Part shown: positions 24,901 to 34,974 of the stretch, piece by piece
Layout of the letters: each line of letters starts with the position of its first letter
Numbering within the stretch: the first letter of the stretch is position 1
Source of the DNA: Isoperla grammatica
Taxonomy: Eukaryota; Arthropoda; Insecta; Plecoptera; Perlodidae
Assembly (NCBI GenBank): GCA_945910005.1
Contig: OX246747.1
Coordinates: 11,747,035 to 11,811,034, forward strand
DNA length: 64,000 nucleotides
Direction: 5' to 3'
The notes under the pieces: model-generated
What the model saw: only the letters and a program-made list of their open reading frames with translations
Databases searched by the model: none
What the model was told of the DNA's origin: nothing
Program-made: the position numbers and the translations under genes

Positions 24901-26443
24901 CTGACTAGGGTGAAGGAGCTTGGCATGACTCATTGCCAGTTCTAAACCGCGAGCGATTTTGCATGCTTTTTCAAAAGATAGCTCATCCTCACAGTTCAAT
25001 AGCTGTCGCTGAGTTTCCTCGTCCTTGATCCCACACACAAATCTATCACGGAGTGCCCGATCAAGATAGGAACCGAAATTGCAAGTGATGGCGAGACGCT
25101 TTAATTCAACTATGTAGTTGTCGACTGATTCGCCCTCCAATTGGTTGCGCTTTCCGAATTTGAAAACCTCAGCAATGACAGACTTGGCTGGCGCAAAATG
25201 TGCCTGTAGAGCGGACACTAGTGCCGTGTACGACTTCCCTTGGGGGGTATCTGGACTTAAAATGGACTTTAACGTCGAATAGAGTTTAGCTCCCATAAGC
25301 GTTAAAAATATAGAAGCTTTCTTTACCTCAGTGGAAACTTCGTTTGCCTTGAAAAACTCTTCTAGGCGTTCCGCGTATGACTGAAAATCTTCCAACTGGG
25401 GATCGAACTCGTCAACTTTTCCGATAAAACCCATCTTGGCACTGGACAATGTAGACAGACAACCTCAGACAGACACTTTCCAAGACGGTATAACTTGTAC
25501 TTGGTCCTAGGCCGAAACACGATCGGACAGGCTAGGCCTAAGGTTACTGCCCTTGGAACAATCTCGAACCGACGCGATGACGCCCCCGTGGCTTGGGCCT
25601 ACCTGTTGCATCATTTCACTGGACACAACTGAGTACTGACATTGAACCTCGCCGACGGACAAAAATGTATTCACGAGCACTGTGGGTTTTTTAAAGACTA
25701 CTCGTCGCCAAACTGTTATGTTTTTACACACACATGACTATTTCTGCAAGGATAATCGGAGGGACGAAATACAACGACACATTTAGCTGGACGCCATTAC
25801 AAGACAACGTTTATTATCCCCGCCACCAGAGTGCATACATGAGCATTAAGATAAGGCGCACTATTTGAATGTGATAACTAGCAATACATAACAGATAGCT
25901 ATCAATTATCATGAGAAACATAGGGCGGAATACAGAGTCGAGGTATGTGATTTGGCTATGGTTGCTATTTAGTTTGTTCTTATGGAAACTAGCATGTAAT
26001 AAAACAATTCTATAGCAACAAATCCTGTACGTAGGCCAAGGCCTACATAACTTGACAGCTGTTGTCTGTGCATAGGCCTAGGCCTACCGCCCCTAGACGT
26101 TTACCCACCTGTTTAAAAACCAAAGAACGGCTGCAATGTGTTTGCATCTGCTGGATTCACCAGCCTTGCAGGTACATTTGAAGGATACAATCTTGAGTTC
26201 TTCATGTATCTCTTCCAAATCACCCGTAATTACGTGGGGATCTTGAGTCAAAGCACTGGTTTGCAAGCACAATGCCACCACTTGGACTATGTTATTCTTG
26301 CGAGATTTGCATCCACAAGAAATTAGTAGGCCACCATTTAAAATAGCTTCGCCTTCATTAAGGTTTCGAGAACACGCGTCCGCTTCCAAAAATCTAACTA
26401 CTTCTAAATAGCGCAAATAAACCGCTCTTTCATTCAACGCCAT
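18977..26443 (-). CDS. SWIM zinc finger and YqaJ-type nuclease (ISL2EU accessory gene), intact, three exons
   Basis: Minus-strand exons 26443-26109, 20327-19904 and 19672-18977 join in phase (AG|G, then ATG|GTG) to 484 residues without a stop. Exon 1 holds a SWIM zinc finger, CTCKAGESSRCKHIAAVLWF (CxC...CxH). Exon 2 is a linker beginning SVTDLKCLWSQ. Exon 3 is a YqaJ-type recombinase/exonuclease domain: RITGSR, GISNEPHARAWYT, GYSPDGIVF, LLEIKCP and YYGQIQLGM, the G-E-D-ExK-Q pattern of the PD-(D/E)XK nuclease fold. ISL2EU elements are known to carry such a nuclease, thought to act with the transposase on DNA ends. Intron 1 is enlarged to 5.8 kb by the Gypsy insertion, which leaves both splice sites untouched. 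It converges on the transposase gene at 7371-10149. Confidence 0.87.
20724..20903 (-). repeat. 3' LTR of Gypsy element
   Basis: 180 bp, apparently identical to the 5' LTR. Confidence 0.95.
20904..20916 (-). promoter_or_regulatory. Polypurine tract
   Basis: On the minus strand a 13-base purine run (gaagggaaaggag) directly precedes the 3' LTR, the plus-strand primer site of LTR elements. Confidence 0.8.
21019..25449 (-). pseudogene. Gypsy gag-pol polyprotein, broken by two frameshifts
   Basis: First part 25449-22528 (973 residues): Gag; two zinc knuckles (CRRCGRFHSEDKC and CYKCNAIGHTSRMC); a repeat of SSQSESVNVM units (about residues 310-380); a protease with DSGSAKS (DSG rather than the usual DTG); reverse transcriptase with YLDD; RNase H with SSDASQYGVGAV. 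The frame then breaks near 22557, where about 11 bases seem lost, and resumes as integrase (HENHPG...C..C, HLDF, VTDNGPPF, HPASNGAAERG). A second shift of about one base near 21590 separates the C-terminal tail (21540-21019). Which changes are real and which are assembly errors cannot be told here. Confidence 0.9.
25701..25713 (-). promoter_or_regulatory. Primer binding site
   Basis: Directly after the 5' LTR on the minus strand comes gtttggcgacgag. Its TGGCGACGAG core, starting TGG, can pair with a tRNA 3' end (CCA), the usual start of minus-strand synthesis. I cannot name the tRNA with confidence. Confidence 0.7.
25714..25893 (-). repeat. 5' LTR of Gypsy element
   Basis: 180 bp. Presumably holds promoter and polyadenylation signals; no clear TATA box was identified. 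Confidence 0.95.
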
Positions 26444-26493
26444 CCCATTAACTTTCCATGTAGTTGTTACACCCTCTACAGAAGTGACCTCAT

Positions 26494-26882
26494 GGTAGGC
26501 GCCATCTTAGATTTGGTCACGGTACTAGTAACGCCATCTCTTGACACTTTTATAGGCGTATATAGGCCTAGCCTAGGAAGGCTATACTGCTAGGATATGG
26601 ATATCAATTATTTAAATAATTTACATACAGAGTCCTAGCCTAGTTCTCTTTTTTGATATTTTCATACAGCTATCACAGGTATCATCGTTAATTGTATTCC
26701 TTATTATTACTTACTAGGCCTATAACACAATATTTCCTAAAGATGTGTTAAATGATAAATAAATTCAAATCGATAATCGTATTTTTTTACAATACAGTAT
26801 ATCGTGATATATCGTAAGGATATAATATCACGATACGATATTATCGCGATAATATCGAAAAATTCCGCCGAGTGAAGACGTT
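26494..26882. other. Flank between the ISL2EU-type element and retroposon copy 9
   Basis: AT-rich. 26790-26860 is dense in cgatat/atatcg palindromes, resembling the stretch near 28075-28130. No gene seen. Confidence 0.5.
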
Positions 26883-27188
26883 GATTGATATTTGGGCTTA
26901 ACGTCTTATATTTTTTCGACTGGGCTAATCAAGACGATGAGTGGGTGACAATGAAGGTAAAATTGGGGGCTCTTTGGAGGAAAGGGGCAAGTAGGGGGGC
27001 GCGTGAGACAAGGGGAAAGGGGGGGAAAGGGGATTGCGGTGTGGACTGCACTTCGTCTGACTTCTCCTCCTCGACCAGTCCGGCTAGGGTGGCCCTACCA
27101 GAAGCATACGCTTCCGCCGGCATAGCTCTCGAGATCAACAAAGCACGCAAACCTGCCCACCACGATAAGGTAGCAGTCCCTGGGCAGG
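26883..27188 (-). mobile_element. Retroposon copy 9, well preserved
   Basis: Full length, with the exact 10-bp duplication tgaagacgtt (26873-26882 and 27189-27198). Order in transcript sense: candidate ribozyme (27188-27043), a pyrimidine-rich middle (the aggggaaagg runs on the + strand), a conserved AT-rich tail-proximal block, and a short (ATCA)n tail. No pol III A/B boxes are convincing. It does not encode protein, although both strands are open through much of it. Confidence 0.93.
27043..27188 (-). ncRNA. Candidate HDV-like self-cleaving ribozyme at the retroposon 5' end
   Basis: Minus-strand RNA from 27188 downward. P1 is CCUGCCC with GGGCAGG. P2 is GGACUGC with GCAGUCC, the latter about 140 nt from the 5' end. 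P3 is ACC with GGU, closing loop UUAUCGU. The joining segment CGAA precedes the second P2 strand, as in the HDV J4/2 whose C is catalytic; here that C is the complement of G27055. Between them lies a long P4-like domain including the hairpin GGAAGCGUAUGCUUC. Predicted cleavage falls exactly at the element's first base. Non-LTR elements are known to use such ribozymes at their 5' ends. P1.1 is weak (one A-U at best). The same parts are seen at 1055-1200, 3945-4088, 4977-5122, 29507-29649, 30920-31065 and 48723-48865. Confidence 0.62.
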
Positions 27189-27354
27189 TGAAGACGTTTC
27201 CACAGTTGGCCAACTAACGTCTTCGATATGATGTCGGCGGGTTTATAGTTTATAAAATACACTCCTAAAGTTGTTGATACGATGTCATTGTCATCATTTG
27301 AAATGATTGAAAGCTTATTATCATAACGCGTCCTTATAAATAATCAAATAGAGT

Positions 27355-27428
27355 GATATTTGGGCTTAACGTCTCATATTTTTGCAACGAAGCTAATCGA
27401 GACAATGAGTGGGTGATATATGAAGATA
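27355..27428 (-). mobile_element. Retroposon fragment, copy 10 (tail-end piece)
   Basis: Only the tail-proximal 74 bp (gatatttgggcttaacgtct to atatatgaagata) is present, an expected 5'-truncated copy. Confidence 0.85.
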
Positions 27429-27479
27429 ACAATAACCGCGACGCAAATTTGTGAACTACGACAATTACACGACGTATTG

Positions 27480-27780
27480 GGAAGAATGGGACCATTTCAT
27501 GGTCCTTCTTCTGGATTCTTGGTATTTATTTAAATCACGCCTGGCCAGGCGGTGGGTCCGAAACATTGGGGAGAAGGAAAAAGGAATGTTATTTGTTATT
27601 CAGTTTGGTAACCAGGGAAGAGAGGAACTAGAAGAGAGGTAGTAGTGGTCGACGGGCTCGGGACATTTTATCGCGAGGAGAAGACTGATAACAGCCGACG
27701 GGGATCGAACCAAGGATAACAGTGGATCGGAGGATTGACCCAGTCACTGTGCCAGGCCGCTGTAACAAGGGTAGGAAAAT
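27480..27780 (-). mobile_element. tRNA-headed SINE
   Basis: Minus strand from about 27767: gcggcctggcacagtgactgg contains a pol III A box (TGGCACAGTGACTGG). 50 bases on comes a perfect B box, GGTTCGATCCC (complement near 27700-27710). The tRNA-like part is followed by unrelated sequence down to about 27480. It is a second, independent SINE type. It does not fold as a whole tRNA by eye. Confidence 0.6.
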
Positions 27781-28250
27781 ACATGTTGACCACGCACTCA
27801 CACTCACAATGTTATCGTTTATTAAAGACCATTAGGGTAGTTTCGTAAGCAAAATATACGTAACCCTTGCTATTTGAATTCAGTGTATTTCCTTGCAATT
27901 CCGCATGATCCATCCCAACAAATACTGGTCCTGGTCAGGACTACGGAGGGACTGAGCCGCAAAGCTAAAACATCGGCTTCGCACCCCATGCTAGCAGGGC
28001 AATTGCATCTGCCCTGAGGCTCAGTCCAACCCTATTTCTTCACAGTATAAACAGTTTGTCATGATACTGGGTGCAAGATAATATCGCGATGATGTATCGT
28101 ATCGATATACGATATTATCGATGTATAATCATCGTCCGCATAACCCTTTATTTTCTAAGGTATACCTTTGATCTTTCAGCAATTATAAATATTCTATTGG
28201 CATTTCAATTAAGGTGTATATATTACTGATGTATTCTTATATTTTACAGG
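27781..28250. other. No gene seen
   Basis: Contains an inverted pair near 27945-28030 (ggactgagccgcaaagc; gaggctcagtcc) and cgatat-rich palindromic sequence at 28075-28130. Confidence 0.45.
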
Positions 28251-28251
28251 T

Positions 28252-29121
28252 AGGTACTCAATATGGCAATGTTCAATGTGGTCATGTTCTGTGAAGAGAA
28301 CAACTAAGCAGTTGTTTCATCATCTTGGATTTTCAAAAGTGGTGACGAGGTCTGCTGTTGGTGGCCACCATTTATTACAGATAAAGATATCAACAAGGCA
28401 GAAGCGAATCATTCACCACCAGAAGCCACTAGTGCCAACAAATGGCAAACTCACCCAATACAAATATTTGGTAGATGGTATGGTGGGTTCATTTAGGCAA
28501 ACCCATACCTAAAATATGTAGACTTGAAATGTTCTAAGTTTGACGCTCCCCTCGCTCACTATGTGACCGCCCCTTACACCTGTTACAACCTGACTAAACT
28601 ACATACAGTACCTACATAACTAATGTATGTACCAAAACGCAAACAACTTCAGAAATCCTCGGCTCAACTAAGGGGTCGAGCTCGGATATAGATGAAGACA
28701 TATATGCCAATAACTGTGCTTTGCCAGTATTACCTTTGCCTTCACCAGTCTCTAGTCCAGGTTGAAGACATATATGCCAATAACTGTGCTTTGCCAGTAT
28801 TACCTTTGCCTTCACCAGTCTCTAGTCCAGGTTGAAGACATATATGCCAATGACTGTGCTTTGCCAGTATTACCTTTGCCTTCACCAGTCTCTAGTCCAG
28901 GTTCATCAACAAGTTTGAAGGAGCTGGTTTCTGTTCGTAAATCGCCCCGTAAATCGGGTAAGATTTCTTTGGAGCAGCAAACGCCCAGTAGAAGCCGAAC
29001 CTCACTCCCAAAGCTCATGAATTCAAATGAAAGGCCAACAAAACCTAAATATTTTTCCCAGACTGTGATCAGCAGTCGTACGGCATTGACAGGGTCGCCT
29101 GTGCTGTCTCACATTCCTTAG
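28252..29121 (+). other. Exon-like unknown sequence with a 70-bp triplication
   Basis: After tttacag at 28245-28251 one frame from 28276 is open for 78 codons (basic; QLFHHLGFSKV). A second frame near 28762-29121 reads acidic, Pro/Ser-rich protein (DIYANNCALPVLPLPSP, then SPRKSGKISLEQQTPSRS). A 70-bp unit starting gaagacatatatgcc is repeated at 28694, 28764 and 28834. 70 bp shifts the frame, so the triplication would break a coding exon. I do not recognise the protein. Confidence 0.4.
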
Positions 29122-29344
29122 CCCGGCTTAACACCTTCTTTCATCCACTCCCGTATGTTGCGGTCCGACCTACCCTATAATTCTGCTCGTCAACGTTTCT
29201 TTCTCTGTGTCACGATCTTGTCTCCAACCCACCCTTTCAGTGGTATGCGGCCATGGCCTTCCCACGGTTTCGCACATGCGGCGTCCATCGGCTGGCGTTA
29301 CCTCTTTCTGTCCTTGGTTCGGTCTCCACTGACTACCAACCTTG

Positions 29345-29649
29345 ATTTTGATTATTTGGGCTTAACGTCTTATATTTTTGCAACTTGGCTAATCAAGACG
29401 ATGAGTGGGTGATAATGAAGATGAAATTGGGGACTCTTTGGAGGAAAGGGGCAAGTAGTAGGGCACGTGAGAAAAGGGGAAAGGGGAGGATAGGGGATTG
29501 GGGTGTGGACTGCACTTCGTCTGACTTCTCCTCGACCAGTCCGGCAAGGGTGGCCCTACCAGAAGCATACGCTTCCGCCGGCATAGCTCTTGGGATCAGC
29601 AAAGCACGCAAACCTGCCCACCACGATAAGGTAGCAGTCCCTGGGCAGG
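29345..29649 (-). mobile_element. Retroposon copy 11
   Basis: Full length, with the exact 11-bp duplication taccaaccttg (29334-29344 and 29650-29660). Candidate ribozyme 29507-29649 keeps all paired parts. Confidence 0.93.
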
Positions 29650-29660
29650 TACCAACCTTG

Positions 29661-30099
29661 CCGCCATTATCCCACCTATCATCAGTGCTACAATAAATTA
29701 TATATCTAATATTTTAAGTTATTAGTTAGATCTCTCGTTATAGCAATAATCTGAATGTAGTGTGGAAGTAGAATACATGTTTAGGTTAGTTATATATATT
29801 TAGAGAATATTGTACAACATTATTTGGGACCTTCAGGTTGGCGACCCTGTGTGAAGGAGAAGGGGGCCTCCTGAGAGCGTTGGGGTGGTGAGAGTCAGTG
29901 GTCTACGGATCCTCGACCGGCACAGACTACGTGTTTGGTGTCGTGTCACCTGTGTTATCACTCTCAACGTGCAAATAAAACATTGATCTTAAATACATAC
30001 GTGTATCTAAATTGTAATTGCTCCTCTTCCCAATACAGTCGGGACAAGAGGGTAACACTATCTGATAGCGGATATTCCCAACTTACCTATATAACTTAG
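29661..30099. other. Unclassified, LTR-like in places
   Basis: Contains ggttggcgaccctgtgtgaagg near 29836 and an aataaaacattg signal near 29977. Both are reminiscent of retroelement ends, but no partner repeat was found. Confidence 0.35.
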
Positions 30100-31330
30100 A
30101 AATACCTTTTTATGAGTTCTTCTAGCTAAGCCTCATTTCTTGTGTGTCCTTTGTAATTATAATTCATAAGTTTAAATGCACCATACAAACTCGTCCGTAC
30201 CGACCAGATAGACCCGTGAGTCTACCCTGGTTGCGAGGTGGGAGGAAATACGGGAGAGGCCACGGGATAGATACCTGCTCCAGGTTGCCGCCATACGATG
30301 GGCCAAAGAGCAACTGGCCCAAGGTAGACTCAACGCAGTAGAATTCTTAAACCGCATGTCCAACGTAAATGAAAACCATTTCGGAAACTCGTTTCGTCGC
30401 CTCTTACAACTAGCAGTCACTCTGGGCCTATTCTTCCCCAGGCCCAGACGGACATCAACAAACAACATTATTTCAACTCATATAAATCATGAAGGTTAAA
30501 GACTATTAACCGCAGAGGAAGCAGCGCCCATGGGAGATTGAACTGAACACAAAATTGAAACTTAAGAATTCAAACAATATGTTTTTATATAAACTGGCAA
30601 GTTCCTCCTTTCGAAAGATGTAGACAATTAACGGCGCAAAGTTAAAAATGACGACATTGGCCATCGGTCATTAAGTGGTTTGTTGATTGATTGATTAATG
30701 GGGCTTAACGTCTCATATTTATGCAACGATGGCTAATCGAGACGATGAGCGGGTGATAATGAAAATGAGAAAGATGATAATGAAGAATAAAGCCACATCC
30801 GAATCAGATCCATTGTACGTCGCGTGAGTTGTCATACGGGAGTCCACCAAGGGAGGGCAGGGCCAAGTGGGAGGAGAAATATTCAATGGGACAGTGGGGG
30901 GGAAAGGGGATTGGGGTGTGGACTGCATTTCGTCTGACTCCTCCTCCTCGACCAGTCCGGCTAGGGTGGCCCTACCAGAAGCATAAGCTTCCGCCGGCAT
31001 AGCTCTCGGGGTCAACAAAGCACGCAAACCTGCCCACCACGATAAGGTGGCAGTCCCTGGGCAGGATTAAGTGGTTTGTCTCGAAGATTTCGCTAACGGT
31101 CTTCAGCCATCCACCACTGCAAGAACAACAGTTTTCGTATTGAAGTGGATGCAATTAACTTCTTCCAGTACCTCTTAATTCAAACCAATTATATGAGAAC
31201 TTTAGCAACTAAATATTCGGATGTTTTGTTTGTTGACGGAACATACAAACTAAATGTAGAAGATTACTCTTGGAAAACGGGCGGTGACTTAACTTACAAG
31301 ATTTTTTACGTTTTAAACCACGAGATATAA
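30100..31330 (+). pseudogene. MULE-like transposon relic A
   Basis: Collinear with 46365-47695. The first block (30190-30480) has a partly open frame ESTLVARWEEIRERPRDRYL ... NAVEFLNRM ... NSFRRLLQLA with a stop just upstream (RPDR then TAG). After a retroposon insertion, the end reads YMRTLATKYSDVLFVDGTYKLN (31185-31260). The YM....P/SDVL.VDGTY pattern is the first-catalytic-D block of Mutator-like transposases, including the SWIM-carrying ones. The rest of the catalytic domain is absent. Whether the ARWEEIRERP part belongs to the same gene is unknown. Confidence 0.55.
30684..31065 (-). mobile_element. Retroposon copy 12, long subfamily
   Basis: 382 bp, with the exact 14-bp duplication attaagtggtttgt (30670-30683 and 31066-31079). 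It shares the ribozyme and tail blocks with the short form. The middle is different, with about 75 extra bases (gaataaagccacatccgaat, tcatacgggagtcc). Confidence 0.93.
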
Positions 31331-31500
31331 CGTCGCGAGTTGTCAGTTATTTGCGACTTGAGATGGAGGGTGTTGTGATGATAAATGCGATTACCGCCGA
31401 TCTAGAAAAAGGCCGAAATAGCAGAAAACAACATACAAGAACGTTTCTCACCGCTATTAACCCATTTAATGCGTTATCTGACACGAAATTTATTAATTTA

Positions 31501-31801
31501 TTTATATTTGGGCTTAACGTCTTACATTTTTGCAACTTGGCTAATCAAGACGATGAGTGGGTGATAATGAAGATGAAATTGATGGCTCTTTGGAGGAAAG
31601 GGGCAAGTAGGAGGGCGCGTGAGGAAAGGAGAAAGGGGAGGAAAAGGGATTGGGGTGTGGACTGCGCTTCGCCTGACTTCTCTTCGACCAGTCCGGCTAG
31701 GGTGGCCCTACCAGAAGCATACGCTTCCGCCGGCCTAGCTCTCGGGATCAACAAAGCACGCAAACCTGCCCACCACGATAAGGTAGCAGTCCATGGGCAG
31801 G
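31501..31801 (-). mobile_element. Retroposon copy 13
   Basis: Full-length body ending catgggcagg, but without the gattgatt tail and without a visible target duplication. It may be rearranged at its tail end. P2 strand 2 is intact; the joining segment reads GCGAAG. Confidence 0.88.
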
Positions 31802-32149
31802 TAGAACCGTTTTCTAAACCGGGCATTGCTAGCAAAATAAATATTTCACTTCACTTTCAACGTCATTTCACTTTCACAAGCAATTTAATGCTGAGCCTAG
31901 TATACGAACACAACCGATATTAAAATAACAATTCCAATAACTTTTTGCAAAACAAAAACTGCACTGTAATAAACTGCACACACACTTGGTTGCGACGAGA
32001 ACCACTCTTGAAGTCACTAGGTCGGAGTTCTGAAGATGACTGATGCTCTTGCCTGGCAGCGCGCTGCTTATATAGACCGAAAGCCTAAATCATGATCCAT
32101 TCCCTAAATCAACGTTGTATTTTACGTCAAATAGCCTGAAAATTTGTAT

Positions 32150-32575
32150 CATTGAGTTTTGTGCAGAACTGAGTTTACACTGTCCATAATTAAAAATAAT
32201 GTTTTACAAAACATTGATTTTTGGTTCCCAAAGCAAAACAATGTCAATATCTGCCATTAATTGAATTATAAAAACTTAAATTGACATTATAATTGTCTGA
32301 TACACATTTAAATCAACATTACCATGGTTAGGAAGTAAATGTCATTCTCTAGTGACAAGTGTAGTTATGAAAACATTTAACTGTCTATTATTATAAATAA
32401 TACCTTGCAAAACATAAATAATTGGTGCCCTATGTAAAACAATGCCAATTTTTGTCTTTAATAATTGGATCATAAGAACTTAAATCGACATTATAATAGT
32501 CCGATACGTATTTAAATCCATATTACCATGGTTGTGAGGTAAATCATTCTCTCGTGACGAGTGTAGTTATGGAAG
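32150..32575 (+). repeat. Two tandem copies of a roughly 205-bp unit
   Basis: Both units end in cattctctMgtgacRagtgta (32343 and 32546). They share taataatRttttRcaaaac-like and aacttaaatYgacattataa blocks. They lie directly upstream of the SWIM relic. Confidence 0.75.
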
Positions 32576-32576
32576 C

Positions 32577-33330
32577 ATGCGTGTAGGCCTAGCTGCATTT
32601 CCTAAGGGTCCATGGACGAAGCTATTCAACCAATTTCCTGTGGAGTTTGACAATAACAAACTACTGGTGTATGAATGCAGAAAAGGGGCACAAAAACATT
32701 GTAACAGTGGGTACCGTATGTTTGATGGAACAAAAGTGAAGAATATTCTGCTTTTCTACACAACTGAGAAAACATTTATCAAAAGCAAGGTAGAGAAATC
32801 AATGTCTCTGCAAAAATACTACTGTGTTCAAATAATGATGAGAAACTCAGGTGATGTGCATTCAGCTCACTGCCAGTGTAAGGCAGGTAAGGGTGGAGTT
32901 TGCAAGCACGTCGTTGCAACCCTTTGGTTCCTGTTGCACGATAAAAATATGGGGAGTATGTTTATACCAGACGACAAGTCATGCACTGAAAAGGAAAGGG
33001 CATAGGGTTCTGGCTCAACATCGAAAAATGTATCTACTCTCAATTTTTCCGAACATGTGTTTAAAAAGAAAATGCCAGGTGCTGTTAATCGAAATGTTTA
33101 AAAAATTCAGTTACGCAAAAAGAGAAGAGCTGAACTTAGTTTCAAAGTAACGGCAAGTATGCTTAGAAATATGCATAACCGATTGACTGCTGCTAATATA
33201 AACTCTATGCAGTGCAAAACTTTACTGAAGGCAGAGTTTTTGCCTGTCACCTGTGAGACAGAAAAGTTAGACTGTGTTTTAGACTCTGAGCCGATATCAG
33301 AGAGACCTAACTTTCCTTTCCAGTGATAGT
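32577..33330 (+). pseudogene. SWIM-YqaJ-type accessory gene relic
   Basis: ORF from 32577 reads NSGYRMFDGTKVKNIL, YYCVQIMM and a SWIM finger CQCKAGKGGVCKHVVATLWF, as in exon 1 of the intact gene at 18977-26443 (CTCKAG...CKHIAAVLWFL). It ends DKSCTEKERA then stop. The frame is lost near 33000, and a basic stretch (ASMLRNMHNRLTAANINS) follows in another frame. No YqaJ nuclease block remains. A MULE-type SWIM protein is the alternative reading. Confidence 0.6.
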
Positions 33331-33506
33331 GTGCGTGTGTTTAACTACACTTTTTAATTTTTGTTTAGTGTTTAGATTTGTTGTTACCTCACAGGTACGT
33401 ACCTAAAGAACAACAGGGCTTCCGCGAGCCTTCAAGTGCTAGGTAAGGTGTCCAGTGATTGTGTGCGAGTGTTTAACTACATTTTTAATTTACGAATTAA
33501 AGTGTG

Positions 33507-33954
33507 AAGTGTTCGTACGGGAAGTGTGAAAAAAATAACAAAGGCGTTTCTTGAATTGAAGTTTGTCAATTTTCCTAAGAACACTGAACGGCGTGACTCT
33601 TGGGTTGTTAATTGCAACAATAACGCACATTTGTTGTTAACCAATGCTCAATTGGATAGATTGTCTGTCTGTCTGAAACATTTCACAGCAGACTCCTTCG
33701 CGAGGCGTGGTTGCCATAACAAGTTGAACTGGAATGCAGTTCCTACATTGAATGGTAAGTTGTTGCATGACCAGATATTAATAGACACGGAGGTGGAGGA
33801 TGTTTCAGATGAAGACGTTGCTGTTGTGGAGGGATTGTTGTCTTTAATCTCTCCCTGTACGCCTGATAATGATTCCCCAGTTAACAATCCAATGATAGCG
33901 TCCGTAAACAGTACTCTGGAAGGTACTCTCCTAATTGTGTACCCAACTACGTAA
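33507..33954 (+). pseudogene. THAP-domain relic
   Basis: KCSYGKC at 33507-33530 gives the first two THAP cysteines in one frame. After a frame change near 33550, FVNFPKNTERRDSW, SVCLKHFTADSF and LNWNAVPTL give the rest (C and H, and the AVPTL end). One frameshift and no ATG in place: a dead transposon-derived THAP exon. Confidence 0.75.
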
Positions 33955-34660
33955 ATGGCACCAAATGGCTACCACTTGGTGAACATATGGTGACCTGTTG
34001 GCCAGCATTTGGTCATCCAGTTTCATGTTGCCAACTGGTAACCAAAAGGTTGCCAAATGGCTACCACTTGGTGAACATATGGTGACCTGTTGGCCAGCAT
34101 TTGGTCATCCAGTTTAATGTTGCCAACTGGTAACCAAAAGGTTGCCAAATGGCTACCACTTGGTGAACATATGGTGACCTGTTGGCCAGCATTTGGTCAT
34201 CCAGTTTCATGTTGCCAACTGGTAACCAAAAGGTTGCCAAATGGCTACCACTTGGTGAACATATGGTGACCTGTTTGCCAGCATTTGGTCATCCAGTTTC
34301 ATGTTGCCAACTGGTAACCAAAAGGTTGCCAAATGGCTACCACTTTGTGAACATATGGTGACCTGTTTGCCAGCATTTGGTCATCCAGTTTCATGTTGCC
34401 AACTGGTAACCAAAAGGTTGCCATGTGGCTGCCACTTTGTGAACATATGGTGACCTGTTGGCCAGCATTTGGTTACCTTTTTCGCCAGGTATCCACATGG
34501 TACCTTATCCATACTGTTTGGCCACCAAATGGCTACCATCAGTTTAATAGAAGTTTCATTGGATATCTCTGGCTACCACTAGGTGACTACTTGGTAATCA
34601 AAATAAGATTGTGGATATCACTTGGATATTAGTTGGATACCATTTGGTTACCAATATTTT
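33955..34660. repeat. 92-bp tandem array rich in TGGTNACC motifs
   Basis: About 5.5 regular units from 33961 (ccaaatggctaccacttggt, period 92), decaying to 34660. Inside each unit, shorter phrases such as ggtaacca, tggctacca and tggtgacc recur in both orientations, so each unit is itself built from a roughly 10-bp quasi-palindromic motif. Confidence 0.9.
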
Positions 34661-34974
34661 CTGTAAGGGATATTTTTTACTTCGGGGGGTCGTGAAACAA
34701 ATTTGTATAACTTCTAATAATATCCAGATAGAATAAATAAATGTATTGCATTTGCAACTAACCTACATATTATTCTCTATCTGCTACCGGTATGTATTGT
34801 GGTAATATATGTGGCACCCATCACACCACTCTAGGTGAATACGTAGCATGGTAATATTCCATTAATTATACCAAAAATAGTCAAACCAACAAATGCCACC
34901 ACCTACTTCATTTTAACCAATCATTATTATACCCACCCTCATCTTATTTTGTACTGCCCCATTTCTCTATTAGG

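Larger units (their letters stand above)
20724..25893 (-). mobile_element. Gypsy-type LTR retrotransposon, identical LTRs
   Basis: A 5170-bp element on the minus strand. The two 180-bp LTRs (20724-20903 and 25714-25893) show no difference by eye and have inverted tips TGTTATG...CATAACA. Both sides carry the 5-bp duplication gatag (20719-20723 and 25894-25898). Identical LTRs mean a recent insertion. It lies in intron 1 of the SWIM-YqaJ gene, same strand. Its gag-pol frame is nevertheless broken twice, so this copy probably moved with help in trans, or broke very recently. Confidence 0.95.

Noticed and set aside
26883..27188. Classifying the main retroposon as a tRNA-derived SINE
   Set aside because: No convincing A and B boxes in either strand's first 100 bases; the GTTGATCCC phrase is a poor B box without a matching A box.
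33955..34470. CRISPR array
   Set aside because: Units are whole-length tandem repeats without unique spacers, and the genome is eukaryotic.
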